NCBI GenBank assembly: GCA_947452315.1
Contig: CANGCX010000001.1
Coordinates: forward strand, 46,766-110,765
Direction of reading: 5' to 3'
Source: Opitutia bacterium
Lineage (GTDB): Bacteria > Verrucomicrobiota > Verrucomicrobiia > Opitutales > Opitutaceae
Length of the DNA stretch: 64,000 nucleotides
Shown: piece after piece, positions 33,006 to 42,036 of the stretch
How the letters are laid out: the number at the start of each line of letters is the position of its first letter
Numbering within the stretch: position 1 is the first letter of the stretch
Translations under genes and position numbers: made by a program
Notes under the pieces: generated by a model
The model's input: only the letters and a program-made list of their open reading frames with translations
Database searches by the model: none
Told to the model about the DNA's origin: nothing

Positions 33006-34382
33006 ATGTTCGACCCGGTAGAAAAACTCAAAGAATTCATCCGTCATCCCTCGGTTTCCGCCGACTCCAAATTTCGCGAAGGCATGCGCGGAGCGCAGAA
33101 CTTCGTCTCGGATTTACTCGGGTCGATGGGATTTAGTGTCGAGGTCGTCGCGACTGACCTGCACCCCATAATTTTGGCCAGCCGTGGCACCAACCCATCT
33201 TGGCCTCATGTCGTTGTCTATGGGCACTACGATGTTCAACCTGCCGATCCTTTGAATCTATGGACATCGCCTGCCTTTGAACCCACTGTGCGGGGTAATC
33301 GTATTTATGGCCGTGGGGCGGCCGATAACAAAGGTCCTTTGATGACCAACATCACTGCGATTGCTCGACTTCTCGAAAAACATCCCAATCTGCCATTGCG
33401 TATCACCTTTCTCATTGAAGGCGAAGAGGAGATGGGCAGCCCTAGCTTCCCGAAGTTTCTAGAAAAATACAAAGATCGTTTACGCGAGGCGGACTTCGTT
33501 TATTTGTCGGACACCGCCTTGCCAAACGAACACCAGGTCGTGCTTACCTGCGGATTGCGCGGATTAACTTTATTCGACGTGCAGATCACTGGAGCAAAAG
33601 GGGATCTGCACTCGGGTCTGCACGGCGGAGTGTTGCGTAATCCGATTCAAGCACTGGCGGAGATCATTGCTACTCTCCATACTCCGGATGGCCGAGTGAA
33701 TGTGCCTGGCTTCTACGATGATGTGCTCGATGTTCACCCTTGGGAACGTGATGAATTAAAAAAACTCGGAGCAGACGAAAAAGCTTATGCGGAGTTCCTT
33801 GGCATTGACACATTCTACACCACACCGGGCTTTTCACCTTTTGAATCCTCCCGTTTTCAACCGACGCTAGAACTTAACGGCATAGGTGGCGGCTATCAAG
33901 GTGAAGGTACAAAAACAGTCATACCGAGCAAAGCCTTCGCCAAAATCAGCTGCCGACTTGTGCCCAATCAGCAGCCGGATAAAATTAAAAAACTCGTCAT
34001 GGATGCGATCCGTGCCCGCACGCCCAAGGGGGTCAAACTTGAGTTTATCGATCAACATAAAGGGGATCCTTATGTGGTGGTACCGCCAGGACGTTCTAAC
34101 ACGCCGAAGAATCAATCCCCTGTATTGGCTCGTGCCTTTCAGGCTGCCGATACAGCGATCAGCTCAGTTTGGGGGCGTGCCCCGCTTTATCTGCGCGAAG
34201 GAGGTAGCGTACCCATCATTGCCGACATCAAGCGCGTAACAGGCTTAGATTCTGTGATGTTTGGGCTCTTTCTACCCGAGGATAACCTTCATGCACCGAA
34301 CGAGAGTTTCAATTTGGACGTCATGAAGAAAGGCATAGAGACAACAGAGCGAATTTTTGCTGATTTGGCTGGCGTGAGGTAA
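33006..34382 (+). CDS. M20 family dipeptidase
   Basis: VVYGHYDVQPADPLNLWTSPAFEP; GRGAADNKGPLM; LIEGEEEMGSP; DLHSGLHGG. Confidence 0.92.
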   Translation: MFDPVEKLKEFIRHPSVSADSKFREGMRGAQNFVSDLLGSMGFSVEVVATDLHPIILASRGTNPSWPHVVVYGHYDVQPADPLNLWTSPAFEPTVRGNRIYGRGAADNKGPLMTNITAIARLLEKHPNLPLRITFLIEGEEEMGSPSFPKFLEKYKDRLREADFVYLSDTALPNEHQVVLTCGLRGLTLFDVQITGAKGDLHSGLHGGVLRNPIQALAEIIATLHTPDGRVNVPGFYDDVLDVHPWERDELKKLGADEKAYAEFLGIDTFYTTPGFSPFESSRFQPTLELNGIGGGYQGEGTKTVIPSKAFAKISCRLVPNQQPDKIKKLVMDAIRARTPKGVKLEFIDQHKGDPYVVVPPGRSNTPKNQSPVLARAFQAADTAISSVWGRAPLYLREGGSVPIIADIKRVTGLDSVMFGLFLPEDNLHAPNESFNLDVMKKGIETTERIFADLAGVR

Positions 34383-34423
34383 GTCCCGTTTAAGCGGGAG
34401 CATAGCCTCGGCATTTGTGCACA

Positions 34424-34455
34424 AAAAAGCCCCAGCCTAGCGGCTGGGGCTTTTA
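34424..34455. terminator. Bidirectional intrinsic terminator
   Basis: AAAAAAGCCCCAGCC TAGC GGCTGGGGCTTTT between convergent genes. Confidence 0.82.
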
Positions 34456-34477
34456 AATTTACTGAAAGGCAAATCGA

Positions 34478-35041
34478 TTACTGCTTTTTGATGATCACCA
34501 ATTCGACACGGCGATCCTTCTTCATTTCTTCATCGGTGCCACTCTTCTTCGATTCTTCGCTGCCCTTGGAAAGCGTTTCGAGTTTATCTGCCGAGACTTT
34601 GAGGGTCTCTAGGTATTTTTTGGCTGCACTCGCACGGCGATCGCCGAGGCCTAAATTGTATTCAGAGGTGCCGCGCCAGTCAGCGTGACCTTCGAGGAGA
34701 AGACGCTGGTCGGGATTCTTTTCCAGATATTCTTTGGCCGCTTTTAGTTTCGCGCGTTCGTCGGGCTTGGAGATGTCCGAGCGATCGAATTCAAAATAGA
34801 CCGCTCCGAGCAAGCCGCGGATGGTGTGGCCATCATCAATGATGCCATCACCGAGACGCTGTTGCAGTCCGGAGTTTTGGTCCGCCGTGGTTGATACGTC
34901 CTGCGGGTTGATGTTACCGCCGGTGTTGGGTCCGATAAGCGTGGCGCTCGGATCCGGACGCACCGGTTTCTTGGCGCAGCCGCTTAAAACGACGGTCGCG
35001 CTGAGAGCGAGAAGGAGGAAATGCTTCGAAACAAGTTTCAT
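34478..35041 (-). CDS. pal: Peptidoglycan-associated lipoprotein (OmpA-like)
   Basis: Lipobox VVLSGC; VYFEFDRSDI; LLEGHADWRGTSEYNLGLGDRRASAAKKYL. Confidence 0.93.
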   Translation of the reverse strand: MKLVSKHFLLLALSATVVLSGCAKKPVRPDPSATLIGPNTGGNINPQDVSTTADQNSGLQQRLGDGIIDDGHTIRGLLGAVYFEFDRSDISKPDERAKLKAAKEYLEKNPDQRLLLEGHADWRGTSEYNLGLGDRRASAAKKYLETLKVSADKLETLSKGSEESKKSGTDEEMKKDRRVELVIIKKQ

Positions 35042-35193
35042 GGCGTGGATTTAGATAAAGTTAGCTAACTAAGCTATTGGCCCAAGCATTTGGGGCGGCA
35101 AGAAATTTAGAGAGGTTTCTTCTATTAGGTGATGCTAAGGTTTAACGCCTACCAGCGTCGCGCCTGCTCGCCAGAGTCAAAAATGCTCACCGG

Positions 35194-35268
35194 TGGTGGG
35201 CTGGCCGGGATTCGAACCCGGAACCAACAACTTAAAAGGATGCTGCTCTACCATTGAGCTACCAGCCC
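35194..35268 (-). tRNA. tRNA-Lys(UUU), CCA encoded
   Basis: gggctggtagctcaatggtagagcagcatccttttaagttgttggttccgggttcgaatcccggccagcccacca; 7-bp acceptor, D-arm, loop CUUUUAA, T-arm CCGGG/CCCGG. Confidence 0.93.
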
Positions 35269-35441
35269 TAGACCGATGGAACTGCGGAAAATGGGTAGCG
35301 CGCGATGGGCTTGGCAAGAAATTTCTCCGCGACATTGCAGTCTCGATTGACCGCGAGCAAAGCTAGGAGCTATCTGCTGTGACTCCGCTAAAGAAATTGG
35401 GAACAATCGAACAGTACACGCATCAGAATGAGGCAGCACGT

Positions 35442-36044
35442 ATGTCCTCAAAAGCTCAAGAAGTAGCCTTGGATCATGCCTTGGTAGCCCGCTTTAAAAA
35501 CGGCGACCAATCGGCATTCGACGAAATGGTCACTCGTTATTGGGATCGGATTTATTCGATGGTGCATCAACTTCTGCGCAATCAGCAAGACGCCGAGGAG
35601 GTCACCCAAGATGCGTTCATTCGCGCGCATCGCGGTCTTGTGAATTTCCGCGGTGATTCCGCCTTCTCCACTTGGCTGTACCAGATCGCAACCAATTTGG
35701 CGCGCAACCGCTATTGGTATTGGTGGCGCCGTAAGCGCGATAAATCCGTATCATTCGATGCGCCTCTCAGTGCTGATAATGACACAACCCTGGCTGATAT
35801 TATTCCAGCCGAGGTTGAGACGCCTGATGATATCACGGTAACGACCGAGTTTGTGGCTCGCATCGCCAAAGGCATGGAGAAAATCAGCGCCAAGCATCGT
35901 GAGATTCTCACGCTGCGAAACATCAAGAATCTGTCTTACGAAGAGATCGCTGAGATTTTAAATATTTCTGTTGGTACGGTTAAAAGCCGCATTGCTCGCG
36001 CCCGCGATAGCCTGAAATCAAAACTAGGAGAGGATTTTAAATGA
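35442..36044 (+). CDS. ECF-type sigma-70 family RNA polymerase sigma factor
   Basis: AFDEMVTRYWDRIYSMVHQLLRNQQDAEEVTQDAFIRAHRGL; sigma4 HREILTLRNIKNLSYEEIAEILNISVGTVKSRIARAR. Confidence 0.93.
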   Translation: MSSKAQEVALDHALVARFKNGDQSAFDEMVTRYWDRIYSMVHQLLRNQQDAEEVTQDAFIRAHRGLVNFRGDSAFSTWLYQIATNLARNRYWYWWRRKRDKSVSFDAPLSADNDTTLADIIPAEVETPDDITVTTEFVARIAKGMEKISAKHREILTLRNIKNLSYEEIAEILNISVGTVKSRIARARDSLKSKLGEDFK

Positions 36045-36742
36045 ACGACGCCGAATTTATCGAACTGCTTAATCTTTATCTCGACCACGAGATCAGCGCC
36101 GTCGACGCGCGTCGGCTAGAAGCGGAAGTCACCAGTAATCCCGCGCGCCACAAAATCTATCGTGAGTACTGCCAAATGCAGAAGGCCTGTGTCGTCTTGG
36201 CTCAAGCCTCCGCGCTCGAAACTGCTAACACCCCAGCGGAATCAAATGTGGTGCGCTTCGAGGAATCAGCTCCGCGTTGGAGCTTGGGTTTTTACACGCT
36301 AGCGGCGTGTGCTGCAGCTGCCTGTGTTGCGGTGGTAGCGGTTATGCGCAATGGACACGACTCGGCCAATTTGGCCGCCCTAGCGCCTGAAACAACCATC
36401 ATCACCAATGGGCAATTTACGCCGGTCTCAGCCCTCGCTAACAACGCGCGTGATTTGCCGCGCACCGTCTCTGTGGCTTCGAGAAATGCCGATTTGAAGC
36501 CCGCTTTTGCCGCCTACACGACTCGTTCAATTGCCGAACAATCCAAAGTGACTCAACTTGACCGCAACGATGCTCGTTTCGACTGGATGCAACGCGTTCA
36601 AGTCAGCTCCATGCCCCGTGTCATGGCGGAGGATTTACGCTTCGATCAGACGACCAATCTAGCACCCGAGAAAAACAACTTCCGTAACCGGCGCCCAATC
36701 GACGCTCGTTTTGAGCAAGCGGCTCATCAATTTCAACGTTGA
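36041..36742 (+). CDS. Putative membrane anti-sigma factor
   Basis: ATGA overlap with ECF sigma gene; N-terminal helical domain, single TM (FYTLAACAAAACVAVVAVM), periplasmic tail. Confidence 0.6.
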   Translation: MNDAEFIELLNLYLDHEISAVDARRLEAEVTSNPARHKIYREYCQMQKACVVLAQASALETANTPAESNVVRFEESAPRWSLGFYTLAACAAAACVAVVAVMRNGHDSANLAALAPETTIITNGQFTPVSALANNARDLPRTVSVASRNADLKPAFAAYTTRSIAEQSKVTQLDRNDARFDWMQRVQVSSMPRVMAEDLRFDQTTNLAPEKNNFRNRRPIDARFEQAAHQFQR

Positions 36743-36754
36743 GTGCTGGATAAT

Positions 36755-37360
36755 TCAGCTAAGGGCTTTTTTGATCAAAGCCTCAGTGGAGGCAGACGCT
36801 CCTAAAGCGAGAGCAGCCTGCCTAATGGCGGTATCGGCATCGGGCGCTTTGTAACCAAGCGCAACCAAAGCGGAGATGGCATCTCGATGCGAGCTGGCTG
36901 GAGCGGCACTGGAACCGGAACTTGCTTGGAGGTTATTTTTCGCTCCACCACCGGTGAGCTCAACCTTCGACTTGAGTTCGACTACCAGGCGTTCAGCCGT
37001 TTTTTTACCAATGCCGGGGCATTTCGCCAACAAGCCAATATCACCACTACGAATAGCTGATTCTAGTGATTCCACTGAAAGGCGGCTCATGATTCCGAGC
37101 GCGCTCTTTGGACCAATTCCCGTTACATGGTCGATCATCAGCCGGAAAAAATCTCGATCCGCAACGGTAGCAAAACCGTACAAAGTCTGCGCGTCCTCCC
37201 GGTAAATTACGTGCGTGTGCAATTTCACCTCGGAGCCTGTAGACGGAAGCTTCTCCGCGCTGGTGAGTGGGATGTTAACCTCGTAGCTAAAGCCATTCAG
37301 CTCGACAATGGCGTGAAGCGGAGTGGCTGATACGAGAATTCCTTTTATGGAAGTGATCAC
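36755..37360 (-). CDS. ruvA: Holliday junction branch migration protein RuvA
   Basis: MITSIKGILVSATPLHAIVELNGFSYEVNIPL; VTGIGPKSALGIMS; CPGIGKKTAERLVVELK. Confidence 0.96.
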   Translation of the reverse strand: MITSIKGILVSATPLHAIVELNGFSYEVNIPLTSAEKLPSTGSEVKLHTHVIYREDAQTLYGFATVADRDFFRLMIDHVTGIGPKSALGIMSRLSVESLESAIRSGDIGLLAKCPGIGKKTAERLVVELKSKVELTGGGAKNNLQASSGSSAAPASSHRDAISALVALGYKAPDADTAIRQAALALGASASTEALIKKALS

Positions 37361-37385
37361 GATGATGTAAGCTGGGCCTGGTGGG

Positions 37386-38117
37386 TTATTTCAAGCCGAG
37401 CACGTCTTGCATATCATAAAGTCCAGCTCCGCGTCCGACGAGCCATTGGGCGGCGCGCAGTGATCCGCGGGCAAAAATGCCGCGATCGCTGGCTTTGTGC
37501 GTCAACTCTAGACGTTCTCCCAGTGCGGCAAACATGACGGTGTGATCGCCCACCACGTCTCCGCCGCGCAACGCGTGAATTCCTATTTCCGTGGGCGTGC
37601 GCTCGCCGGTGATGCCTTCACGGCCGTGGCGTAAAGCCTCCGAGGTTAGCTTGCGCTCCTCCATGATGATCTCAAGCAAACGAGCGGCGGTGCCACTGGG
37701 AGCATCCTTTTTGAAGCGATGATGCATCTCGACTACTTCGACATCGTAATCCGAACCTAGAATCGCCGAGGCTCGACGTGTAAGGGCAAAGAGTAAATTT
37801 ACGCCAATAGAGAAATTTCCCGCCCACACGCAGGGGACCTTTTGAGCCAGGTTAAGTAAACGTGTTTTCTCTTCTGCGGAGTGACCGGTGGTGCCGATCA
37901 CAATTGGTTTTTTGTGTGCTAAAGCTAGCTCGAGCAAACCCTCAGTCGCTCGATGAGTGCTAAAATCAATGATCACATCGCACGCGGCAATATGATCAGC
38001 CACCACATCACCCGCATCCAAGCACGCGCAGAGTGAGACCCCGGCATCAGATGCCGCCGCGGCGATAGCTTGGCCCATGCGACCGCGCGAACCATTCAGT
38101 AATACTTTAATGGACAT
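37386..38117 (-). CDS. dapB: 4-hydroxy-tetrahydrodipicolinate reductase
   Basis: VLLNGSRGRMGQAIA; DFSTHRATEGLLELA; EMHHRFKKDAPSGTA; RGGDVVGDHTV. Confidence 0.96.
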   Translation of the reverse strand: MSIKVLLNGSRGRMGQAIAAAASDAGVSLCACLDAGDVVADHIAACDVIIDFSTHRATEGLLELALAHKKPIVIGTTGHSAEEKTRLLNLAQKVPCVWAGNFSIGVNLLFALTRRASAILGSDYDVEVVEMHHRFKKDAPSGTAARLLEIIMEERKLTSEALRHGREGITGERTPTEIGIHALRGGDVVGDHTVMFAALGERLELTHKASDRGIFARGSLRAAQWLVGRGAGLYDMQDVLGLK

Positions 38118-38127
38118 TGGAGTTTTT

Positions 38128-39015
38128 TTAACGGTCTAGCGCAGACAGGACTAGGGTTAATTTCTGCGCACTCTCTTTACTGATTTCGCTCAACGGTAAA
38201 CGGACCTCCGCGCTGCCGATGATACCCGCCCGCACCAAAGCAAATTTGATCGGGCTGGGATTAGACTCGATGAAGATCGCTTTGAACATTGGGTATAAGC
38301 GACGATGCGATTTGAGCGCCTTGGTGAAATCTCCAGCCAAAGCGAGTCTCACCATGTTGCTGATGTCGCGCGCATAAAGATTTGAGGCCACACTGATCAC
38401 GCCCTCGGCACCCACGGCCATGAAGGGCAGGGTGAGGGAGTCATCTCCGCTAAGAACGGTAATGTCGGCTCCGAGCGCGTGTTTGAGTTGATCGACACGA
38501 TCCACGCTGCCGCCTGCCTCTTTAATCCAGCGCACATGTTTATATTTTGCGCGCAAACGTTCAACGACAGGTATGCCAATTTCAATACCACAGCGCCCGG
38601 GGATGGAGTAGAGAATGATCGGTTTATCGGTAGCCTCAGCGACTGCACTAAAATGCCGGAAAAGTCCTTCAGCTCCGGGTTTGTTATAATAGGGCGCCAC
38701 AACCAACATGGCATCAGCCCCAACGGCATGGGCCTGCTGTGTGAGCTCGACCGCTTCCTGAGTGGAGTTTGAGCCGGTACCAGCAATGACAGGTACGCGC
38801 CCACGCGTCATTTCCACGGTGGCCTCGATTATTTCAATATGTTCTTCGTGATTTACCGTCGGCGATTCTCCTGTGGTGCCCACAGGCACCAAGCCGTCGA
38901 TCCCTCCACGAATCTGGTGTTCAATCAACCGCTTTAGATCGCCATGAGCGATCCGGCCCTTCTGAAAAGGCGTAACAAGTGCGGTGATTGTACCGGTAAG
39001 CGGACGTGTTTTCAT
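38128..39015 (-). CDS. dapA: 4-hydroxy-tetrahydrodipicolinate synthase
   Basis: GTITALVTPF; GTTGESPTVNHEEH; ATG at 39015 (track starts at 39150); VVAPYYNKPGAEGLFRHF; WIKEAGGSVDRV. Confidence 0.96.
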   Translation of the reverse strand: MKTRPLTGTITALVTPFQKGRIAHGDLKRLIEHQIRGGIDGLVPVGTTGESPTVNHEEHIEIIEATVEMTRGRVPVIAGTGSNSTQEAVELTQQAHAVGADAMLVVAPYYNKPGAEGLFRHFSAVAEATDKPIILYSIPGRCGIEIGIPVVERLRAKYKHVRWIKEAGGSVDRVDQLKHALGADITVLSGDDSLTLPFMAVGAEGVISVASNLYARDISNMVRLALAGDFTKALKSHRRLYPMFKAIFIESNPSPIKFALVRAGIIGSAEVRLPLSEISKESAQKLTLVLSALDR

Positions 39016-39314
39016 GAAATGTTTGCGTTGTTTTACAACAATCTTGAGTAACCCTGCGTTGCAATTCGTTTTATGATTGCTGGTAGTCAATGGCTTTCCG
39101 ACTTCCCTCAAGATGCAACCGGGCTCTTCGGGCTTTCGTTTAAAAATCAATAACAGCTATCTGAGTAAAAAAGCGGGGTAGAACTAGGACAAAGCCTGTT
39201 TTTTGGGGGCATTTTTTTAGCAAAATTTAGCGCACCAAGAGGTATTCTAATCGTCCCAATATTTTTAGGGCTTGGATTCACCGTCGTCGGGCGCTTGTCT
39301 TAGCGGTTTCTACC

Positions 39315-40223
39315 ATGGGATTGGCATTATTATTCGCAGGTCAGGGTGCTCAAAAAACGGGCATGGGTAAATCGCTTTACGCGGGTTCCCCTGCGGCGCG
39401 TGCGCTATACGATGAAGCCAATCGGGTTTTGGGCTGGGATCTCGCTCATATGAGTTTTGAGGGCCCTGATGCCGCCCTCACACCCACCAAAGTCTGTCAA
39501 CCGGCGCTTTTTGTGCATGGCATGGCGTTACTTGCAGCTCTGCGCGAACAAGGCAAAGCATCCGAAATCAACTTCGCCCTAGGCCTAAGCTTAGGTGAAG
39601 TCACAGCTTATGCCGCCGCAGGCGTTTTCGACTTCACCACGGGATTAAAGATAGTGGCCGAACGTGGACGGCTGATGCAATTGGCCTGTGAGCAAACCTC
39701 AGGCGCCATGGCGGCGGTTATCGGCGAAGAGCGCACCAGTGTTGCTGAGCTCTGCCGCGACTTCGATGTCGAAGCGGCTAACTTCAACGCACCCGGACAA
39801 ATCATTATTTCTGGTGAAAACACCAAAATCGCCGCTGCTGTCGCTGGCGCCAAAGAGCGGGGAATGAAAAAAGTCATCCCGTTAAACGTTGCCGGTGCCT
39901 ATCACTCGCGACTCATGGAGCCGGCCCGTGTGGCATTTGCTGCTTATCTCGAAAGCGTGCCGTTTGCGGCTCCAAAATTCACCGTCTTCACCAATACCAC
40001 GGGTCAAGCGATCGCCGATCCTGCGGCCATCAAAAACGCCTTGGTAAAACAAGTTGTTTCATCCGTGCTTTGGGAGGATTGCATGCGCCAGGCCGCAGCG
40101 GCTGGGGCGAGTACGTTTTGGGAACTAGGACCGGGAGGCGTGCTGACTGGGTTGGCCCGTCGCACCGAAAAATCCTGGTCTGTAAAAAATTTCAGCGAAT
40201 TCACCGATCTTTCTAATGCCTGA
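39315..40223 (+). CDS. fabD: Malonyl-CoA:ACP transacylase
   Basis: LLFAGQGAQKTGMGKSLY; GLSLGEVTAYAAAG; NVAGAYHSRLMEPA. Confidence 0.95.
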   Translation: MGLALLFAGQGAQKTGMGKSLYAGSPAARALYDEANRVLGWDLAHMSFEGPDAALTPTKVCQPALFVHGMALLAALREQGKASEINFALGLSLGEVTAYAAAGVFDFTTGLKIVAERGRLMQLACEQTSGAMAAVIGEERTSVAELCRDFDVEAANFNAPGQIIISGENTKIAAAVAGAKERGMKKVIPLNVAGAYHSRLMEPARVAFAAYLESVPFAAPKFTVFTNTTGQAIADPAAIKNALVKQVVSSVLWEDCMRQAAAAGASTFWELGPGGVLTGLARRTEKSWSVKNFSEFTDLSNA

Positions 40224-42024
40224 GCCGATGTCCGCCAAAAACACCCGCAATTTCTGCATCATCGCCCACGTCGACCATGGCAAAACGACGCTTTCCGACC
40301 GACTGCTTGAGCACACCAACACCGTTTCGCAACGCGTACTGACCGCGCAGCATCTAGACTCGATGGACCTCGAAAAAGAACGAGGTATCACGATCAAGTC
40401 GCATCCGGTCACGATGACTTACCGAGCGAAAGACGGCCAGGACTACAAACTCAATCTAATGGACACGCCCGGCCACGTGGACTTCTCCTACGAGGTTTCG
40501 CGCAGCCTCGCAGCCTGCGAAGGTGCTGTTCTGTTGATCGACGCGGCCCAAGGCGTGGAAGCGCAGACAGTCGCCAACGCTCATCTGGCCTTCGGTCAAA
40601 ACCTCAAGATCATCCCGGTTATTAACAAAATCGATCTTCCGAGTGCTAATCTCGAACTGTGCACCCGCCAACTAGAGGATATTCTCACGATTCCTGCTGA
40701 GGAAGCGATTCTCGCCAGTGGAAAATCTGGGATCGGTATTGTAGATATTTTAGAGGCTGTGGTAGCCCGCGTTCCTTCACCACGCTGGAGCGATTATCCG
40801 CAGGCTAGGATTTTGGTGTTTGATTCACTTTACGACGCCTACCGTGGCTGCATCGCGTATGTGCGCGTGTTCTCGGGCTCCATCAAAGCGCATGACATGA
40901 TGATGCTCATGAGCACCGGCCAAAAAGCTGAAGTGAAAGAAGTCGGCATTTTCACGCCGAAAATGGAGAAATGTGCGGTACTGAACGCCGGCGATGTCGG
41001 TTACATTGTCTCCAGTATCAAGACTCCATCCGAGGTGAAAACCGGCGATACCATCACTATCGCTGCACGACCCGCCACGGAAATGTTGCCTGGCTATAAG
41101 GAAGTTCGCCCCATGGTTTTCTGTGGGCTCTATCCCCTAGAGAGCGATGATTACGAAAAATTGAAAGCCGGCCTTGGCCGCCTCCAACTCAATGATGCAG
41201 CCTTCGTGTATTCCTCGGAAAGCTCACTGGCATTAGGTTTCGGCTTTCGTTGTGGTTTCCTCGGCTTGCTCCACATGGAAATTATTCAGGAGCGCGTGCG
41301 TCGCGAGCATGATGTAGAAATCATCTCCACGTACCCAAGCGTCATTTATCACATCGTTAAACAAGGCGGAGAAGAGATTGATGTGGATAATCCCGTGAAC
41401 ATGCCCGATCCCGGCACGATACTAGAAATCCGAGAGCCGACGATTCGTGCGTCCATAATCATACCCAACGATTCGATGGGAGACATGCTCTCGATCATTA
41501 TGGAAAAGCGTGGCGTCTGCGAGCATACTGATACGCTCGATATGAATCGAGTAATGCTTCGCTGCGTTCTTCCGCTCAATGAAATCCTCGTCGATTTCAA
41601 CGATCGCCTCAAGAGCGTAACGCATGGTTACGGCTCCATGGATTACGAACTCGGCGATTACATGGCTTCGGATCTTGTGAAGATGGACATCATGATCAAC
41701 GGAGATCCCGTGGATGCATTTGCGTGTATCGTCCATCGTGAAAAGGCCGAAGCCAAGGGCCGCCAACTTTGCGAAAAACTCGCCGAGATCATCCCTCCCC
41801 AGATGTTCAAAGTCGCCATCCAAGCCGCTATCGGTGGTAAAATCATCGCACGCGATAACGTGAAGGAAATGCGTAAGGACGTCACGGCGAAGTGTTATGG
41901 CGGTGACATCAGCCGAAAGCGCAAGCTCCTCGATAAACAAAAAGAGGGTAAAAAGAAAATGAAACAGATCGGCAAAGTTTCGATCCCACCGGATGCCTTC
42001 ATTAAGGTTCTCCAAAATAACTAA
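40216..42024 (+). CDS. lepA: Elongation factor 4 (LepA)
   Basis: NFCIIAHVDHGKTTLSDRLLE; DTPGHVDFSYEVSRSL; C-terminal YGGDISRKRKLLDKQKEGKKKMKQIGKV; overlaps fabD stop. Confidence 0.97.
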   Translation: MPEPMSAKNTRNFCIIAHVDHGKTTLSDRLLEHTNTVSQRVLTAQHLDSMDLEKERGITIKSHPVTMTYRAKDGQDYKLNLMDTPGHVDFSYEVSRSLAACEGAVLLIDAAQGVEAQTVANAHLAFGQNLKIIPVINKIDLPSANLELCTRQLEDILTIPAEEAILASGKSGIGIVDILEAVVARVPSPRWSDYPQARILVFDSLYDAYRGCIAYVRVFSGSIKAHDMMMLMSTGQKAEVKEVGIFTPKMEKCAVLNAGDVGYIVSSIKTPSEVKTGDTITIAARPATEMLPGYKEVRPMVFCGLYPLESDDYEKLKAGLGRLQLNDAAFVYSSESSLALGFGFRCGFLGLLHMEIIQERVRREHDVEIISTYPSVIYHIVKQGGEEIDVDNPVNMPDPGTILEIREPTIRASIIIPNDSMGDMLSIIMEKRGVCEHTDTLDMNRVMLRCVLPLNEILVDFNDRLKSVTHGYGSMDYELGDYMASDLVKMDIMINGDPVDAFACIVHREKAEAKGRQLCEKLAEIIPPQMFKVAIQAAIGGKIIARDNVKEMRKDVTAKCYGGDISRKRKLLDKQKEGKKKMKQIGKVSIPPDAFIKVLQNN

Positions 42025-42036
42025 AACTGCTCCGCC

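Noticed and set aside
35097-35324. 12-bp direct repeat ggcaagaaattt flanking tRNA-Lys (35097-35108 and 35313-35324), considered as att-like sites
   Set aside because: Short, no integrase or foreign genes between the copies; likely coincidence
39016-39314. 300-bp dapA-fabD intergenic region considered for a lysine riboswitch
   Set aside because: No recognisable L-box core; only a small GTTGT-AAA-ACAAC hairpin near the dapA start
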